From: Clostridium sp. CAG:628
GTDB lineage: Bacteria > Bacillota_I > Bacilli_A > RF39 > UBA660
Reading direction: 5' to 3'
Length of the DNA: 18,066 bases
Assembly (NCBI GenBank): GCA_000438415.1
Contig: FR902225.1
Coordinates: 1 to 18,066 of the forward strand
The notes under the pieces were generated by a model. It had not been told where the DNA came from and did not search any database. It was given only the letters and a program-made list of their open reading frames with translations. A program made the position numbers and the translations under genes. Positions 15,520 to 18,066 of this stretch are shown here, in pieces (position 1 is the first letter of the stretch; every line of letters begins with the position of its first letter).

Positions 15520-16207
15520 CTTTATACTCCTCTCTTATTTCCATATGCATTTTTATTTCCCCACCTAATATATTATCAGTACAGTCTTCATCATCCCCTT
15601 CTAACCATATTACAACTGTAAATTTATCTATATCACCAGGTTTAAAATCTTTTCTTTGCTCTAAAACAGCAATATTATTATTAAAAAATGGTAAAGTATC
15701 TTTTTCAGGTTCTTTAGTATAACTATTTACTTTTGCATAAACGCTCTTATTACCATTAAAATAAATCATCACACGAGCCGCTTCATCTACATTTTTTATA
15801 ACATCATCTATTATAACTGAATACCAATAGTTTACTGTCTGTTCCCCTTCATTTTCTATATAAAAAGTATAAGCAATATAATTTTCCCCATTATGTGAAC
15901 CATTATAAGAATCTATATCACTTGGTATCCAATTAATAGATATATTATCCATAAACTCTAATTCTCTAGCAGATAACTTCCTTTTAACCTCTTTAAAATC
16001 TTTATCTTCATATAAAACAATATTATTATCCATAGCAAATCTTTTATCTAATGTTACAGTAAATCTTCCACCTTTATAAACAAGACTAAGTAATACAAAC
16101 AAAAAAGCAAGTAATATAAATAAAACAGAAATCACTATTTTAGTATTCTTAACACGTTTTTTTCTATTTTTAATAGTATCAGCTTTTACAATAACTTCCT
16201 TTGCCAT
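15503..16207 (-). CDS. Membrane-anchored exported protein with WLEGDDEDC C-terminal block
   Basis: A 234-residue protein with a strongly basic cytoplasmic N-terminus (about 1-23) and one hydrophobic segment (about 24-43) that ends in VYKGGRF. It lacks the usual A-x-F SipW site, so it may stay anchored. The outer domain contains YIAYTFYIENEGEQTVNYWY, NVDEAARVMIYFNG, FKPGDIDKFTVVIWLEG and a single cysteine in DDEDC. The WLEGDDEDC block matches the last domain of the two YAWFT proteins (W.EGQDVDC), which makes it a distant relative of them. It is the first gene of the leftward unit, with an AAGGAGAT ribosome site. A role as an assembly platform or membrane anchor is plausible but unproven. Confidence 0.75.
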   Translation of the reverse strand: MAKEVIVKADTIKNRKKRVKNTKIVISVLFILLAFLFVLLSLVYKGGRFTVTLDKRFAMDNNIVLYEDKDFKEVKRKLSARELEFMDNISINWIPSDIDSYNGSHNGENYIAYTFYIENEGEQTVNYWYSVIIDDVIKNVDEAARVMIYFNGNKSVYAKVNSYTKEPEKDTLPFFNNNIAVLEQRKDFKPGDIDKFTVVIWLEGDDEDCTDNILGGEIKMHMEIREEYKDEESK

Positions 16208-16225
16208 AATATCTCCTTCAAATAG

Positions 16226-16236
16226 ATTTTACCATA
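16226..16236 (-). promoter_or_regulatory. Extended -10 element of the leftward unit
   Basis: Minus-strand TATGGTAAAAT (-10 TAAAAT at 16226-16231) lies about 20 bases before the 16207 start. No good -35 stands at 17 bases, so it probably depends on the extended TGG. The inverted repeat at 16251-16277 covers the place where the -35 should be. Confidence 0.5.
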
Positions 16237-16250
16237 TTTACAAATTAAAA

Positions 16251-16277
16251 AGTGTAACTTATAGTAAAGTTTACACT
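16251..16277. promoter_or_regulatory. Inverted repeat between divergent promoters, candidate operator
   Basis: AGTGTAACTT and AAGTTTACACT are inverted repeats (one base unpaired) around six bases. The repeat sits between the two divergent promoters, just upstream of the rightward -35 (16290) and over the leftward -35 position, as expected for a shared operator. It could also fold as a weak terminator on the minus strand, but no gene lies upstream that would need one. Confidence 0.45.
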
Positions 16278-16289
16278 CAAATATACAGA

Positions 16290-16318
16290 TTGAAAAGATT
16301 AATTAATTATGCTATAAT
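16290..16318 (+). promoter_or_regulatory. Strong promoter of the rightward TasA-like gene
   Basis: TTGAAA (16290-16295), 17 bases, TATAAT (16313-16318), with the extended -10 ATGC. An AGAGAGGT ribosome site follows before the ATG at 16340. Confidence 0.88.
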
Positions 16319-16339
16319 TTTTATAGTAAGAGAGGTATT

Positions 16340-16918
16340 ATGAAAAAGAATATATGTTTTTTATTACTTGGTGCCTGTTTAGTTATTCTAGCTTTAGAAG
16401 TTAAAAGTACTTATGCTAAATACTTAACTACTGCTGAAGGTAAAGGAAATATAGCAATTGCTAGATGGAAAATACTTGTTAACAATGAAGATATAAGAGA
16501 TAATAAAAATATAGAAAATGAAATTACTCCAGTTTTTCCAGGAACTGAACATATTAATGAAAATGTAATCGCACCTACTAGTATAGGATACTTTGATTTA
16601 GTAATAGACGCAACTGAAGCAGATGTATCTTTTAAATATAAAATAGATATAACTCCAAATGAAGAAAGCTCTGTTAAAGATTTAAAAATTATCAAATATG
16701 TTATAGATGACATAGAAACAGAAATAACTAACGAATCTTTTAGTATTGAAAACACTGTTTTACATAAAGACAATAACAAAATAATTAATTTAAGAGTTTA
16801 CATTCATTGGGATGACTCAGAAAATGCTACTATGAATAACACTGAAGACACAAATGCCACTTTAACAAATAATGCTAAACTAAATGTTAAATTACATTTT
16901 ACTCAGTTAGCAAATTAA
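16340..16918 (+). CDS. Divergent TasA/camelysin-like exported protein
   Basis: A 192-residue secreted protein. A hydrophobic segment (about 5-20) ends in STYAKYLTTAEG, a SipW-type signal pattern. The mature part has IAIARWKILVNNEDI, IAPTSIGYFDLVIDAT, and NLRVYIHWDDSEN near the end. It aligns along its length with the 3734-4315 product, so it is a second copy of the same subunit type. It is a single-gene unit on the other strand with its own near-consensus promoter. It has no cysteine and no wall-sorting signal. The likely role is a processed extracellular subunit; TasA-like amyloid behaviour is not established by the sequence. Confidence 0.78.
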   Translation: MKKNICFLLLGACLVILALEVKSTYAKYLTTAEGKGNIAIARWKILVNNEDIRDNKNIENEITPVFPGTEHINENVIAPTSIGYFDLVIDATEADVSFKYKIDITPNEESSVKDLKIIKYVIDDIETEITNESFSIENTVLHKDNNKIINLRVYIHWDDSENATMNNTEDTNATLTNNAKLNVKLHFTQLAN

Positions 16919-16940
16919 ACTATAAAAAATACTTTAGTTT
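16917..16940 (+). terminator. Weak possible terminator after the rightward gene
   Basis: AAACTA and TAGTTT can pair across a 12-base loop, with T-rich sequence after. The stem has one G-C pair and is not convincing. Confidence 0.25.
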
Positions 16941-17330
16941 TTCTATCTCTTCAATACAAGTTCTAATATATTTAATATAATGAAAAGCATCTACTATATA
17001 CTTGGCCTTATCTTTGTACAGTAGATATAGTTCATAAATATCACTTATAACTAACTCTACTAAATATCTATTTTCGGTATACTCAAAATACCAAATTAGA
17101 TATTTTTTTCTATTTATTTATATATCTAATATTTTTTATGCATTAGATCATTTAATACAAAACATACTTTCCTTCCCTAGTATCTCCTTTAAACTCATCA
17201 AAACTTATTACTCTTTTAAATTCTTTTAGTATTCTAGTATAAACAATACCTCATTTTAATAATTTTTAATATCATGAATACTACTAGTAAATTACTACAT
17301 ATTGAACACCTTACATTATCTAATACTTTC
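16920..17330 (-). pseudogene. Decayed ISL3-family transposase
   Basis: Minus-strand fragments in order: VRCSICSNL (about 17300, like the N-terminal zinc ribbon), then FKRVISFDEFKGDTREGKYV (around 17161-17220, the ISL3 catalytic block DEFKG), LNDLMHKK in a shifted frame, and a 65-residue open stretch (16920-17117) with ISDIYELY and IVDAFHYIKYI, the D-x-FH block. Frameshifts, in-frame stops (for example TAA at 17118-17120) and missing spans show it is dead and internally deleted. Its stop lies two bases from the stop of the rightward gene. Terminal inverted repeats were not identified. It marks a junction between the export island and the DGR target. Confidence 0.6.
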
Positions 17331-17455
17331 TTCTATTCCTAATTTATACTCAAAACTTTCACTTTATTATATTTAACCAAAACAGTAGATAATTATCCAA
17401 TTCTTTATCACTTCTAGCTTGTCCCAATGGGAAAAATATTATTATACAAAATCAC
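17331..17455. other. Intergenic stretch with nothing recognised
   Basis: AT-rich DNA with stops in every frame between the transposase remnant and the terminator of the rightmost gene. No end of an insertion element was recognised. Confidence 0.4.
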
Positions 17456-17500
17456 AAAAAAAGAAGTTATAAACAACTTATAAAAGTCGTTTGCAACTTC
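17456..17500 (-). terminator. Strong long-stem terminator of the DGR target transcript
   Basis: The minus strand has a 17-bp stem (17484-17500 pairing with 17463-17479, two wobbles and one mismatch) around a 4-base loop, followed by seven T (17456-17462). It lies about 205 bases after the stop of the rightmost gene. Confidence 0.85.
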
Positions 17501-17706
17501 CCCACAGAAATTGAAGAACCACAATATCTGCTCGCTTAACAACCAATTAATGGATTACTCAAAATCAAATTTATGCTTACCAGCATTTTCACGCCAGAAA
17601 TATTATTCTTTCTAGCACAGGTTAGTCGGTATTCACTTTTTTCCCTACCACTAACTTTCGTCGGCGGACACGGAAACAAAAGGTTTTTTGCTTTTGGCTT
17701 TAAATC
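17501..17706 (-). other. Untranslated tail of the DGR target gene, with a small hairpin
   Basis: No open frame of note fills the 206 bases between the TAG of the variable protein and the terminator. Patches of unusual GC content for this DNA (around 17655-17675) and a 6-bp hairpin (CAAAAG/CTTTTG, 17677-17696) sit just after the variable region. DGRs are known to need a hairpin or cruciform downstream of the variable region for homing, so this is a candidate for such a site; the link is inference. No copy of the variable region was found here. Confidence 0.45.
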
Positions 17707-18066
17707 CTAGCACGAACTACCATCAGTTTTTACTATGTATGGATTATTCGCACTTCCGTCTCCTCCGGATATCAGATTACAAGACAAGAGAGATACTGAA
17801 GGGCGCACAGAGGCCCCGCCGTCCGCACCGGAGTCAAACAAGCGGCCAGGGGCACGAGGATCACCGATGCCCCAAACGAACGAGAAAGAGCCAGTCCAGC
17901 CGAAAGGGGAAAGGACATACCAAGACCAAGGTGTACTCCCTGTTATACTTCCTCCTGCACTATTTAGATAATACCATGCATATGGACTAGGTAAATCTGT
18001 GAATGCTTTTCCTCCAGCATATGCTATTTCATCTGCTGTCATTAATCCTATTGGGTATGTTAGTTT
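17707..18066 (-). CDS. C-type-lectin-like variable protein of a DGR, 5' end outside the window
   Basis: The frame is open through the right edge: the 119 visible C-terminal residues start KLTYPIGLMTADEIAYAGG and end in a short tail after GGDGSANNPYIVK. The order TADE(I/V)..AGG, WSW..SPFGW, VRPSVSL and SGGDGS..NPY is that of a widespread gut-Firmicutes surface domain that resembles the C-type-lectin-fold targets of diversity-generating retroelements. The early part is AT-rich like the rest of the window. From 17930 down to 17801 the coding strand holds only six A in 130 bases, and most codons there end in C or T. An internal ATG (18042) exists, but the family blocks continue before it, so it is not the start. 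The mature role is probably ligand binding on the cell surface. The usual N-terminal part, often pilin-like in such proteins, is not visible. Confidence 0.72.
   Translation of the reverse strand, partial: KLTYPIGLMTADEIAYAGGKAFTDLPSPYAWYYLNSAGGSITGSTPWSWYVLSPFGWTGSFSFVWGIGDPRAPGRLFDSGADGGASVRPSVSLLSCNLISGGDGSANNPYIVKTDGSSC
17801..17930 (-). other. DGR variable region (VR) with adenine depletion
   Basis: By hand count the coding (minus) strand has 6 adenines in 130 bases and about 63% G+C, in a genome stretch that is otherwise strongly AT-rich. DGR reverse transcription randomises template adenines, typically in AAC/AAT codons, which gives NNC/NNT codons in the target. Here Gly, Phe, Ser, Ala, Asp, Arg and Pro codons with C or T at the third base dominate between WSWYVLSP and VRPSVSL. 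The exact borders need the template repeat, which is not in the window. Confidence 0.68.

Noticed and set aside
15503..16207. SipW cleavage of the membrane-anchored protein
   Set aside because: After its hydrophobic segment comes VYKGGRF, lacking the A-x-F pattern of the other signals, so it is more likely retained in the membrane.
16411..16779. Minus-strand open frame inside the rightward TasA-like gene
   Set aside because: The plus-strand gene has a near-consensus promoter, ribosome site, signal sequence and a paralogue; the minus frame has none of these.
17400..17706. Template repeat of the DGR in the tail downstream of the variable region
   Set aside because: Neither strand of this stretch aligns with the fixed bases of the variable region beyond short chance matches.
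17688..17990. Two plus-strand open frames over the variable region
   Set aside because: Their openness follows from the lack of T on that strand caused by adenine depletion; the minus frame shows the conserved family blocks.

Overview
The window is very AT-rich DNA with Gram-positive hallmarks: AGGAGG-type ribosome binding sites, vegetative promoters with an extended -10, SipW-type signal peptidases and SipW-type signal sequences. Codon use and surface-protein families fit an uncultured gut Bacilli/Clostridia (Firmicutes) lineage. That placement is inference from style, not from a marker gene. No rRNA, tRNA or CRISPR array was seen.

Layout. (1) 1-256: a 36-codon remnant resembling the end of an XRE-type regulator, then mostly empty DNA. 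(2) 257-1276, minus: an unlinked zinc-dependent polyol/alcohol dehydrogenase with its own terminator. (3) 1387-16207, minus: a surface-protein export island of ten genes. In transcription order these are a membrane-anchored exported protein (16207), a SipW-signal protein (15519), a giant 2658-residue beta-helix surface protein (14438), a 37-residue small protein (6451), a 486-residue cytoplasmic protein of unknown function (6345), a signal-peptidase-like protein that has lost its catalytic residues (4832), a TasA/camelysin-like exported protein (4315), an intact SipW-type Ser/His signal peptidase (3711), another SipW-signal protein (3157), and a strongly expressed paralogue of the 15519 gene (2430). 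A divergent eleventh gene (16340, plus) encodes a second TasA/camelysin-like protein. (4) 16920-17455: a decayed ISL3-family transposase and empty DNA. (5) 17456-18066, minus: the 3' end of a C-type-lectin-like protein whose last ~130 variable bases are almost free of adenine and 63% GC, the signature of a diversity-generating retroelement (DGR) variable region. A ~200-base untranslated tail and a strong terminator follow.

How the parts may work together (inference): the island looks like a self-contained system for exporting and assembling small SipW-processed subunits together with a giant adhesin or fibre protein. An active signal peptidase is paired with an inactive relative that may present substrates or regulate it. 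Five transcription starts in the island share an extended -10 of the form TATG(G/C)TA, so the modules are probably expressed together. The DGR target at the right edge is a separate surface-diversification locus; its reverse transcriptase and template are not in this window.
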